This document shows, in pieces, positions 39,880 to 52,000 of a stretch of 64,000 nucleotides of DNA. Location of the stretch: assembly GCF_022539315.1 (NCBI RefSeq), contig NC_066315.1:90560990-90624989 (forward strand). The letters run 5' to 3'. Under the pieces are notes generated by a model. It searched no databases. It was not told the DNA's origin and saw nothing but the letters and a program-made list of their open reading frames with translations. This stretch comes from Serinus canaria (taxonomy: Eukaryota; Chordata; Aves; Passeriformes; Fringillidae). Position 1 is the first letter of the stretch. Every line of letters starts with the position of its first letter. Both the position numbers and the translations under genes were made by a program.

Positions 39880-42800
39880 CCTGCAGTTTGGTTCAGTGGT
39901 TTATTTTCTCTAGCACAGAGCAATACAGTAACAGCTACAGTGACCATATATACACACACCAAAAACGTACTTTAAATTAAAAAAAACCCGACCAACCAAC
40001 TCACATTCCATTAAAACATCTTTTTGTTTTCTGCTCGTGGAAAACAGACCCAGTTTTTCCACAAGAGATTTTAATTGCACTGGTGTCTCAGTTCAGGCAG
40101 CAGGAGAGCCTCTGTGAATTCTACTTCAGCCTCGAATTCACAGCCTGGGCTGTGTTTTATGTAAACACAAAGGAGTTACATTGCCACAGCACACGTGGCA
40201 TCACATTTAGGCACAAAGGATGCAGAGAAACCGTACCAGCACCTGATCCCCACAGGCCAGGCAGGGGAGAACTTAAGAGAACCTCCACACCTTTGCTCTG
40301 ACTCCTGCTGCCCAAAGTAAGGAGACGCCTCTTCTGTACAAATACAGGCCAAAACCATTCTATGTTACAGGAAAAAACCCAAAACAAAATTGATTCCGGC
40401 ATAGTTTACCTGTTCTGTTTACCCGCATCTAGTACAGGCAATAAAGGCAGCTGTAACAGCATAAAAATTAAGGTCTGTACCATTATTAAGCTACAGACGG
40501 ATACACAAAGCAGACATTTGCATTTATTATCCAGAGTAGCCGGGCACATTAAGAACTGCTGCAGAAAAATATACACATAAAAATAAAGGGTTGCTTAGAG
40601 GCACTGCCCCACCAGTTTTCCAAACCTTGAGTATTTCCAACACAAGTACACAGCAACAGATGCAGAGTCTACTTTGTAAGGCCGACAAAGATAAACAACA
40701 AAACAAACAAACCAGCTCAAAACAAACAAAAAGAACAACCAACATTTTGTCATCCTGCTGATACAAAACTACAGCAAGTCTTAGTCTGTAGCCTTCTCAG
40801 TTATCAGTCTGGACAGCTGCCTGTCATGGACATTTCTACATCAATGATTGAAGAGCACTGAATGGGTGGAATGTTTATGTACAGGATTAGAGACATTTCT
40901 GCTCTAAAGACCATTCATTTTTCATTCCTAAACTAGCAACGGGTTTTGATATGTCGATATTTTAATGTTCGTCAAGTACATCAAAAGCCAGCCAAGAACC
41001 CAGTGGAAACACTGAAATTTGTAGATTTATCTCCATCATTTAGTCATTGAACAACAGCAGGCTACCTGCCCACTTCCTGTGTCGTATCCAGACAAGAGAA
41101 ATCCAGCTATTATGGATGTAGGCTAACAGAAACCAGCAGTGAAAAATTCAAAGCAAACTGAGCTCATCCAAGTCTGAAATCCCCCAGGACTAGAGAGAGG
41201 CCTGATTTCTTGTAGCAGCCAGGATTGCAGTGCAGAAGGTGGAAGCCCCATGGGTTGAAGTGCACTGTATTTATGGAGTTTTCCCACACCACAGGTAAAC
41301 CCCATGCCCAAGCCCTAAAAAGCCTGCTAGGACACAGGAATGCAGTAGGAGAGCTGAAGGAAGTACACCTTTCTCAACCCCTAGCTTTAGAGGAGGCACA
41401 GAACAAGATTTCATCACTGTGAGCAGAAAAGTAAATATCAATCTTGCTAACCTGAGGAAAGGCTGAAGGAAGAGAAGCTAATAGTCCACTGGGTGCAAAA
41501 ACTCATGTGGTACCCATTTCTCAATTCTTAAAAACCCCTCAAATCTCTCAATTAATTGAAAACATCTATTTCTGAGGTGATAGAATGGTTCCTGGCTCCC
41601 ATTCTATGACAGACCAACAAACTGTTTTAATGTGCCATACATGGTACTATCAAACATTTATCTTGTTGTTCAAGCTTATTATTCAGCTGATGATTCGAGG
41701 CAGTGGATCAGAAATAGATTCTAATTGTTTTATTTCTGGGATTTTTAAAGCTAGCTAGTAAGATAGCATAATTCTCTTATTTATTCATCATTAAAGAACT
41801 TTGACATGTTCACGTTCCCTGCTAATGCAGAATTTATTTTGCTATTGTTTTTTTTAACCTTCTTCCTTCAGTGACATTCAGCATGGTTAAACATATTAAG
41901 ACTGTAGGCTTAAACTACATACTTAAGCATACACTTATTATCTTTAACACCTTGCTGCTCCAGATCTGCAACCAAAGAAATTTTCTTATTTTGGATTTCT
42001 CAGCTTTAGTTCTTGCAAAAAAACATAGCACAGGTTTGTGTGAAATCACACTGAACGAGAAGAAGGCAGCTCTTCCACTCAGCTCATTTTCCCAAAGTAA
42101 ATCAACACTTTACTTCAGGAAGCTTTTGTAGGAAATGACTGTTTATCTTAGCCTGTAGCACTCCTCCCCCTTGATATCAAACAGGCTTTAACACACCTTT
42201 GTCACTTCAGGCAGCGTAAGTGGGATACAGCACTGCTTTTAAAGTCTTTTTGATAGAATTCTTAAAGCTTTGGCAATTTAAGAGCTGGACTTTTGTTGCT
42301 GATTTGAGAAACCAGCAAAGAGCAACTCATATAACAATGGATGGAACAAGTTAAACATTTGATGTAAACACTTAGAACATGGTTTTACATCAATTTGTTT
42401 GGAGTAGAAACCAACTGGAATAAGACACAGGAATCCACAAGCTACTGGGAGAGCCAGCACCACCACAAAGGATGGAATGGACTTATCTGCCTTTCTATAT
42501 AAACCAGGTGGATGCAGAAGAGATGAGCTTTTACCAATAAACATATGCTAAGCATTACATGTCTTGTTCTTGTTTTAATTTGCTCACTGTGCTTTGTATC
42601 CGCTGATTTTAACTGTGCTAAAATAAAAACCACTGTTGCTTTACTTCTTTACACCAGCAAAACCACTGAAGTAAAAAACATCACGTATAATTACACACAG
42701 TAAATAAATTCAGTAAAAAAACAACCTACTCACCAAACAATGCAGACAATACAAATAATACAGATTTGGCCATGTTTTACTAAGTACCACTTTCCAAGTA

Positions 42801-43055
42801 CCATGAGCAATGCTAAATCCCAAGTAAAAAAAAACCCCACAATTTAAAAAAACCAAGCAAAAAAAAACCTCAAACAAACCCCAAACTTTACAGTGTTCCT
42901 TTCTATCAGGCAAGAAGGGAGGGAAGTACACAACAACAAAGCAAACCAACAAAAATATCTAGTCTATATCAAATGTACCTTTCCAATAAGGAAATTAGTA
43001 GAAAAAACCCTACCACTTATAATTTAACACCAAGGTGTCTTCCTGGAAACCAGGA
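39880..43055 (-). other. SLC39A6: SLC39A6 3' UTR (inferred, up to 3.2 kb)
   Basis: Non-coding AT-rich sequence from the TAA of SLC39A6 to the distal AATAAA. No other gene was found in it. Several internal minus-strand AATAAA motifs could end shorter transcripts, so the full length is an upper estimate. Confidence 0.6.
39900..39905 (-). terminator. SLC39A6: Distal poly(A) signal of SLC39A6
   Basis: AATAAA on the minus strand, in agaaaataaaccactgaacc. It is the last canonical signal before ABITRAM, followed by a moderately GU-rich stretch (gcgtctgagcgtttttcgc). Earlier alternatives lie near 40524, 41728 and 41833. Confidence 0.6.
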
Positions 43056-46000
43056 TTACAAGTTTATGCTGAATACAATCTTATGCTCAAATACTGAGAT
43101 AAGCAGCATTATCCCAAAACCCAGAAGAATCCCAGCATTCTGTAAGAGGAAGTATCCCCACCGGCTGCATCCATGGTCACTGGCATCATTGTGGAGCATT
43201 TCAGGTACCTAAACAAACAAGGAGGTGTTAAATACCTTCAAAAGAAATAGCTGCTTCAAATCATTAATTCTTAAGCTGTGTTATACAAAATTCAAATAGG
43301 TCTAGGCACTTACCATATCCACAAGAGCCACATACATGAACAAGCCAGCAGTAAGTGCAAATATCCACATTGAAACGTTGTCTGCATAATGACCAATAAG
43401 GATCCCAGTCGCCATACCAAGATAGGCCAGCATAGCTGACAGAGCATTATAAAGCACAGCTTGCTTGACAGTCATACCAGCTTTTAGAAGGACAGCAAAA
43501 TCTCCTATAATGGGGAAAAAAAAAAAAGCCAAGACAAAGTTTTCATTCTCAGCTAAGTACTGCGGTGTCGTCTTATTAACAAAGCTACTTTTATGCTGTT
43601 GTTTGCCTTATTTTTTTTCCTTCATAAAATCAGAAATCACTGAGGGACAGAAATTTAAAGGGTGCACATGAACAACACTGCAGCAAATACTGTAAGTTTC
43701 TAACTTTAAAGTCTTTGCATTTTTGGAAGAAGCAGCTTTTTGCTGAATCACAGAACATCCTGACTTGGAGAGGACCCATAAGGATCATCAAGTCTAACTC
43801 CCGGCCCTGCACAGGACAGCCCCAAGATCACGTGCCTGAGAGCACTGTCCAAACACTCCTTGAATGCTCAGCCTTGGTGCTGTGACCACTTCCCTGGGAG
43901 CCTGTTCCAGTGCCTGAACACCCTCTAGGGTGAGGGTTTTCACCCTCTAGGTGAAAAACCTTTCCCAATATCCAACCTATACCTTTCCTGACACAACTTC
44001 CAGCCATTCCTTTGGATCCTGTCACAGGACAGAAGAGATCAGTGCCTGCCCCTTGTCTTCCCCTCATGAGAAAGCTGTAGAGTGCAATGAGCTGTCCCCT
44101 CAGTATCCTCCAGGCTAAAGAGTCCAAGTGACCTCAGCTACTCCTCAAATGGGTTCCCCTCAAGGCCCTTCCCCATCTTTGTACCCCTCCTTTGTATGGT
44201 CTCTAATAGCTTCATATCCTCAAGCAGTTTGATTTTAAACCACCACTGTAAAATGCTGCAGTACCTGATATGCCTGAGTGTTCCTACAGTAAAATATTGC
44301 CACTCAATTGCATATTCAATTTATTATCCTGTAATTGTTCTTTGTACTTTTAATCTGTTTTATAAATTTAAAGTAATTTCTTTATTAATTTCTGTAAATG
44401 ATCCTTAATGTCTTATTTTTACTTGACGTAATGATAGACCACCAGCCAGAAACAGATTTTCTGTAATTCAGAAAATATTTTTGTCTAAACCAGAGTAATA
44501 TAAGCTTATTATTATTTGAAAATAAAATGGATTCTTTATAAGTTGTCTCCAGTTAAAGTAAACAAAAGTGATTTTCAGAGCTGATTTGAGTAATTTGTTA
44601 TAACAGCTTTTCCAACAAGCCATTGCAATTAAGATGAACCGGTATATTAAAAACATTGCCTAGCGTTCACAACAATGATAAAATTTTATTCCCAGCTAAC
44701 CTCAACTAGTCCCATTTGTTTTAATTTTCCTATGCCACCTCATGTCCTCTGGTGAAGAAGGTATTTTCTATCAAGTTTTCTGTTCTGATTAAAGAAATAT
44801 GATTTCAATTTTAAAATATTTTTGTTATTTCTAAAACCAACAGAACAGCTGAATCTAAAATTATCAGGTTCACAGAATGAACTCACTTCCTATATCTGAA
44901 CTAACAACATTTAGTAAGTGTAATTAAAACAAGTTCCGTGATTAGTATGAACAAGACTCAATTCCTCCCAACCCATAAAATCAGGTATGTTTTCTCCATA
45001 ATGTATTTCTGTATAATATTACTGCACAAATATATCAAATTGTTTATATAGAGAGAGTTTAATGTTTACTCATACTGGTTTACAAGCTCCATTAAATGAA
45101 ACTGAATGTTCACCCCTCTGGGGAATAAAACCTTCAAAAAAGTGAAAGCAAACTCTTCTGTCTTCATTCTATACCCCAAGTGTGACTGTGACCATGACAG
45201 CTGAGAAATAAACACCAGTTGCACATCCAAAATGATCTGACAATTGGAAAGATCAGCTTTGTCTCAAGTTCAGCTAAGCACATCCATTCTGTTCTCACCA
45301 GCTGCCTTTCAAAAGGGCCAAATACTCAACTCATATTGTAAGACACGACAATAATCTCTCATGGGACTGCGCATGAATTTAAATCACTTGAGCTTGAAAG
45401 ACAAACTGTTTCCAGAAAGATTTCCAAGTAGTTTCAAGTTTAATTTAGAGCTACAGCAGTTCTTTGCAAGACTTAATGAAAAAGCAGCAAATGTTATGCG
45501 GAAAGTACTTTGACTAATCGTGACCTTCCTTTTAGCAGCACAAGCACGAGAATAAAATTAACGAGAGATGTGAGAAAAGCAAATTCTGTCATGCATTCTT
45601 TTGCAATTCACGACTTATATTATATACAAGGAGAATAAAAACTACAACTAAAGTAGACAGAAAAAGCTGTAACTGCAAGAGACAGTTTTAACCAGAATAG
45701 CTGAAATATTTAGATTTTTAAGCTACTAATTCAATTTATAAATGGTTAAACAGTCTTTAAGTAAATCAGAGTACCCTTGAATAGAGAACCTGAAACAGAT
45801 AAAGCTGTCTGATCAAATTTTTGTTCTCCTGCATGCACCTGTAAGTGCAAACATGCAGCATATGGAAATGCTGGGATCTTACCTAGTTCATGAGGTAATT
45901 CATGGCAAAATACAGCCACAGAAGTGCTTAAACCACTAGATAACCCTTCAGTAAAGGCTGCTCCTATGAAGAGACAGGGGAAAAAAAGCAAACAAAACAT

Positions 46001-49000
46001 TACGACATATTCAGACATCAAGTGCAAAAGCACTGTTGCACGTGCTTGTGTCATATTAGGACATATATTTCACTCAAATTTTTCTTTGTGGAAACATTTA
46101 AACTTTAATTGAACAGTTGTTCATGATCCTTAAGTTGCAAAATTCTTCTCTCTCAGAATCTTGCTGTTGAAGTAAACCATATTTCACTACCTTATTTCTG
46201 AACTGAGTCAAATACATTCCAACACCACAATCCTCCCCAAAAATTGCAATAAATGGAAATACCATACAAAAATACTTTTTCTTTTTAAGATACAAAAGGA
46301 ACAAAGCAGTTCAACTGCACCTGAGAGTCAGACACCTCAGGAAAGGAAAGTCAAGACAACACTAAGAGAGGCTACAAAATCTCAGTGACAGATCAACTTC
46401 TAAGCAGCTTGCTTTAAGGTAAATACCACAGCAGGTTGCTTTTAAGTGGAGGAAAAAAGCCCCAGAACCACAAAACCCCCTTAAACTAGTCCAACTGTCC
46501 TCATCTTTCTTGTCTTCTCTGCTCCTCCTGTTGCTTGCTATTTTTCTCATTTGGCAGCAGCTCAGGAGGACACAACCCACTGCAGAGCTGCAGCACAGCT
46601 CACACATGGCATGTCAGGTCCCCAGCTGCATGGAGAGCCTCTCCAAGGGTGCACAGCCACATCCAGCTTCCTCTTCAGCTGCTACCAGGAGCCTGCCAGC
46701 AAGCAAGATGCTGCCAACAAGCAGTCAAAGAGGCACAAAGCCATGTCACAGTGGCTGGCACACAAGGGACCCAGGAGTACTGCTCCCAGAGGAAGCACTA
46801 CAATGGCAATGACTCCACTGGAGACAATCCCTTCTTTTCACTGCAGATGCTGACCTAACTCTTTGGGAGACAGAGATATCCAGGTCTTCAAGTGCAAGAA
46901 ATGACTGATGCTCCTCCCTGAAGTGATGACAGCAGCAGCACCATTATGTCTGGGATGTGTGCTGTGGCATCCAGGCAAGAGGATGCAGGACTTGGTGAGC
47001 AGGCACCTTGGTGGTAACAAATGGGATTGAGAGAGCCTTCAGAAGAGGTTCTACAGAGGCAAAAGGCCAAGGCCATCAGACTACAGAGGGAGGCAAGACC
47101 AAAGTAGCACTGGAACAGGAAACATGAACTCTGAGATGAGTAGCATTTGAAAAGAGTGACATCTGGCAACAGGAAGAATCTTTTGTCCCCACTGCAGCTT
47201 ACTGATCTGAAGAACATGGTCATGACCCTGGCAGCACTGAGAGGAGGAGTCCTGCCTTGCCCAGCAGTTTAGTACATCAGATTAGAAGTACAAAATGAAA
47301 GGAAAGATTTTTTTTTTTTAGTGATAGGAGATTCCCTCCCATGCAGGACAAAGACAGACCTGCTGACCTGTTGCCAAGGGAAGTCCATGGGTTGCCCAGA
47401 GCCTGCCTGAATGATGCTGTGGAGACACCACCAAAGCTTGTCTAGCCTATCATAGATAGATAGCAACTGCCTTCAGGGACAGAATAAAATCCACTTTGGG
47501 GCTTTTCTGGCTATCTCCATAAAGGGGTTCCTTGACCACAGAGAGCTCCAATAGAAAAGTATGTGTGAATTGTGGTTCCATGCGTCTATTCAGTCTCTTG
47601 GTCAATCAGAGTAACACTACGTTAAGTTAACACTAAGTTACAAATCATCTAACCAAGGAAAGATGGTGGATAAGCCTACCTATGAACATAGGACATCACC
47701 ATTCACACCAAGAGTCTTCAGCTGTGGAGGTCAGAGTACTGGACACACAAACCTGGATGTTCCTTAATTATATTGGTAATGGTTTCCTACTATAGATGAC
47801 ACAAAAGTCAGCCAGGATTAGCATAGTAAATTGACCTGCTGCTCAAAAACAAGGACAAAATGATAGCAAATACAGCAAAAAATGACATCTTGTGAGCATG
47901 AGGTAGCTGAGTTCAGGACACAGGAGGAGATTGAAAGAGGAAGAAACAAAATTAAGACTCTAGGCTTTAATGAAGCAGACTTTGACTTATTTAAGGAATT
48001 GCAGTGTAGGGAATGAGTCAAAAGAGATCATGTGCCCAGAAGGGCTGGTCAGTTTGCAGAGCACAGAGATACACAACCCAACAAGCCTGTTTGTGTGGGA
48101 ACACTTGCAGAAGATGTACCCAGCTAGGCACTGTGTCCTAGTAAATTAAGATTCAAAAAGGAAGCACACATGAAATAGGAACGAAGACTGGCAACTTAGC
48201 AAAGAAGCTAAAAGCAGTGGAACAAAAGGGAGGAAGACCAAAGCCCAGCTTGATCTAAAACTAACAAGACTCCAAGGATAACAAGAAACAGTTCTACAAG
48301 AATGTTAGCTGAGAAGCAGAGTTCATGAAAAATTCACATCTGTTGATAGATGAGGAAGGAAAATAAGCAGTAGACATAACAAGAGGCAAAGCACCAGCAC
48401 AGCCTTCATCTCAGTCTTTGTCAACAAAGCCAGATCCCAGCTCCATTCCAGAGAGACAGCTAACCACAGAAGCAACAGTTCAAAGAAATGCAGAAAAACC
48501 TGGAAATGCTCAGGTGCATCCCAGGATGGGATTCACCGAAGGGCACTGACAGAGTTACTAGTGTGACTAAAAAGCTGCTGTTGATCATGTGTGGAAAACC
48601 ATGGCTATAGCAGGCCCCATTAGAACTCTGGGAAAAGGATAACATTATTCCCATCTTTAAGAAAGGACTCAGGAGTGGTCAGCATCATCTCAGTTCCTGG
48701 AAAGATCATATGGAATATCCTCTTAAAATCCCTCTCCAGAAACTGCATCCAGCTTGAGGAAATAATTGCTCAGACAGATGGTGAATACAACAGAACTTTA
48801 GTAGGATTTCTGACACTAATCTCCTATAGCAGTCTTATCTGGGCAAAGAGGAAATATGGGCTTGCACACTGACTGGACTGCTGGGCCAACAGGGCCTGGT
48901 GGCCGGTAAGAAATAGAGCGCACCAGGACAAAAACTGCAACCCTTTTTCTTCAGTATCTTCACTAATGATCTGGATAAAACAGATGGCACCAACAGCAAA

Positions 49001-52000
49001 TTTAGGGGAAAGCAGGGAGAAAGTAAGGACTGAGGTGACACACCAAGCACTAGAGCTTTAGACAAGACCACAGCAAACTTAATTCTTATGAAGTTCAAAG
49101 AGAAAAAGTAAGAAGTAATTAAAGCACAAGCTTAAATATCAAGAATATCTCTTTTTATTTATTCACTGCTAAAAAGAAGTCCTGAAATGTTAACAAACTG
49201 AAGATGAAATTAATATATCTGGCATTATCCCCACTCAAGATGCTGATTTATCTTAAAATATACTTTTAAGACATGACTTCTCTCAAAAGCTGAAGGAAAA
49301 AAATAACTATGCAAGACTAGTATAAAAATAGTGTTCTGCATTATACTTATTTAGTTGTAATTACACATAAAAGTTCAAATCACAGATGAGCCTTTTGCAC
49401 AAATGAGTCAGATGCAACAGTTCCATGCCTTAATAAAAAAATAAGCACTTTTAAATCTTGTTCCTACATAATTAGCACAACAGATTTGAGGAAAAATTAA
49501 CTAATGGAACTTATGAATAACAAATCACAGGAAGTGAATGAACTTACATGAAGGGTTATGCTGGCTAAAGTTATCTTTACAGAAGTGTTCACATCTTCTT
49601 TAAAATACAGATTAACTACTACACAAGTAGCATTGGCATTTTCACAACACCATCAAATTGATGTTTTCCCATAATACTTTTAAGCACACACAGAACTGAA
49701 AGGAACCCATATTTCCATTAGCCTGAACAAGCTACACAGCAGGACTTTTGAAAGCTATTGCTCTCACTTGTTCAATAAGCCTTTATTAACCTTTCTCATA
49801 CTTTTCCCTTCATAACTATAAAGTCATAGCTCCTTCCCAAATCTCCCTAATGCCAAGAGGTAATTGATTCTGTGTCATTTGTATGCAAATCTTCCTTCTA
49901 CCACATTTTTCACTACTGATCCGCTCAAAAATTTACATTTCATGCTTCAACTTTCATCAAAAATGAGATTAAATCAGAAAGTCTCTTTTCACATTACACT
50001 TTGAATTGACTGAGTCTGAACAACTGCAAATATTGCTGTGAGAAAATAGTTATTATTGGGTTTCGTCTTCAAACAAGAATGAATTTTTTCCTACAATAAA
50101 ATTTACAGAAAGACTGATACTACTGAACTGCCTCAGTATGCTAAACAGCCTGGAAATGAATCCAATACCTGTAAAGATTAGTCCTAAATACAATAGTCAA
50201 GATCAGGAAAGATTAGCACAAGTACTGAAGATTATTGATTTGACTTCACTTTCTGTGACTTACTTTAACCTTTTAAATTCAATATACCTGTAATCTAGTT
50301 CTCCTTCTAGGAAAAACATGAGAGAATTCCCAAACCTGACCTCCCAGGCAGGAGTCCAAAACAAAATACTCAATCTACTATTTCTGTGATAAAGAAGTAT
50401 TTTCACTGAAGCATTATCAAGAAAGATTGAGCAAGTACACGCATTAAGGGAAAAATAGGGGCATGAACTAAGTGCAAACAAAAAGATAAATGTTTTATTT
50501 ACAAGTAAAATAACTGTTTATAACTGTTCAATTCTTTAAAAAAATTGACTATTATGCTCAACTTTAGGAACAAGGTTTTGAGTATAGTATGACCACTGTT
50601 TCAGAAAACAAAATTTTCAGGCTAAAATAGATTGAAACCAGGGCCTCATCTCCCTATCCATCAGTGCTCTGAAGAAGCACTGACGTGTAACCAGGGCCCA
50701 GTACAGGCAGGCAGGCAGGCATGCCAAGTACAGAACCTGACCCTGCTGCAACACAAGAGAAGATGAAAGAGAAAAAGAAGTAAATTAGGCAATGGTACCA
50801 GTGGCCTGATAGAAGTGAAAAAAAGCACTGTTACTTAGTTGAAAAATACAAGCTTGTCCTAAAAGCAACTAAAATTTAAAAAACTGCTGAGTGTTTGCAG
50901 GCACAAACTCAATCTTAAATATTTTTATAAGCCTAGCTTTAGTTTTGAAACATGTCAGCTTTAACTCTCCAAAAGCAGGAAATGAAGTCCTGTTTATAGA
51001 TTTCTAAAGAAACACAGCTGCAAGCACATAATTTCTGTTTCATATATCACTTACCTCCAGGTTGTTAAGCGGGAAATTTTTCTTAATAAGTAAGATGATG
51101 CTCTCAGTTTAAATATCCTCTGCTAATTAGCTACATCCCTAACAGAGGTAAGAGACAGCTAGAAGACTTCACTGCCTTCACAGCATCTGAGTTAGCACTT
51201 ACCAATTGCCAGTCCATCACTAAAATTGTGCAGTCCATCTCCCATGATCACCATCCAGGCCAGAGTTGCTATGCCTGCATCCTTCAGCTCTTCACGCGAG
51301 TAGCGCTGACTGTGACTGTGGGGATGATGGTTCTGGTGATGATGGTGGTGCAGAATGTGATGGTAGTCGTGGTGGTGGTGGCTTAGATGATCTGTCTGGC
51401 CTAGAGTATCGTGCAAGTGAGAATGGCATTTGTTTCTACAGCCCCTGGACACATATTCGTTGTCAACCTCCTCTTGATGAGAATGAGCTATCATCACTTC
51501 TTCTTCCTCTTGTACAGTTGGCTGCTGAGAAATGAAGGTTGATGGATCTTGAGAGTCTGTCCCTAGATAACCCTCAGGCCCTGTTACAAAAACCCAGAGT
51601 ACAATGTTACGCATTTTTAAAATCACCTAAGAAGCAAAGATAAAATAAACAGTTTGCTATGTGAAGCAGTAAAGAAGTTTATAAGTTGAGACTGGTAATC
51701 CAATTTCTTGAACCAGAAGATTTTTTGGAAATGTTTCTACAACTTATTCAGGAATTAGAGATAATTCCTAATAGCTGGAAATAAGGAGAACTATTAGTTT
51801 CTGTCCCCTACTGCTGAAGCAGCCCTTACATTATGGACACAAATGCTTCCTAAAAGGCAAAAAATCTTTTCATCTAAGACTCACTGCAATTGAAACAACA
51901 GCAAAAGGCTCCAAGTCCCAGTCTCACAGCATGAAGGCTGTTAGTCCAATTGTTTCAGAAACACCAAGTATCTGAGAAGCAATTGCTGTTTAGTAATCTC

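Noticed and set aside
46510..46858. Three overlapping plus-strand open frames of 100-107 codons
   Set aside because: No recognisable protein. The block lies inside an SLC39A6 intron just upstream of a degenerate CR1-like element and is probably repeat-derived.
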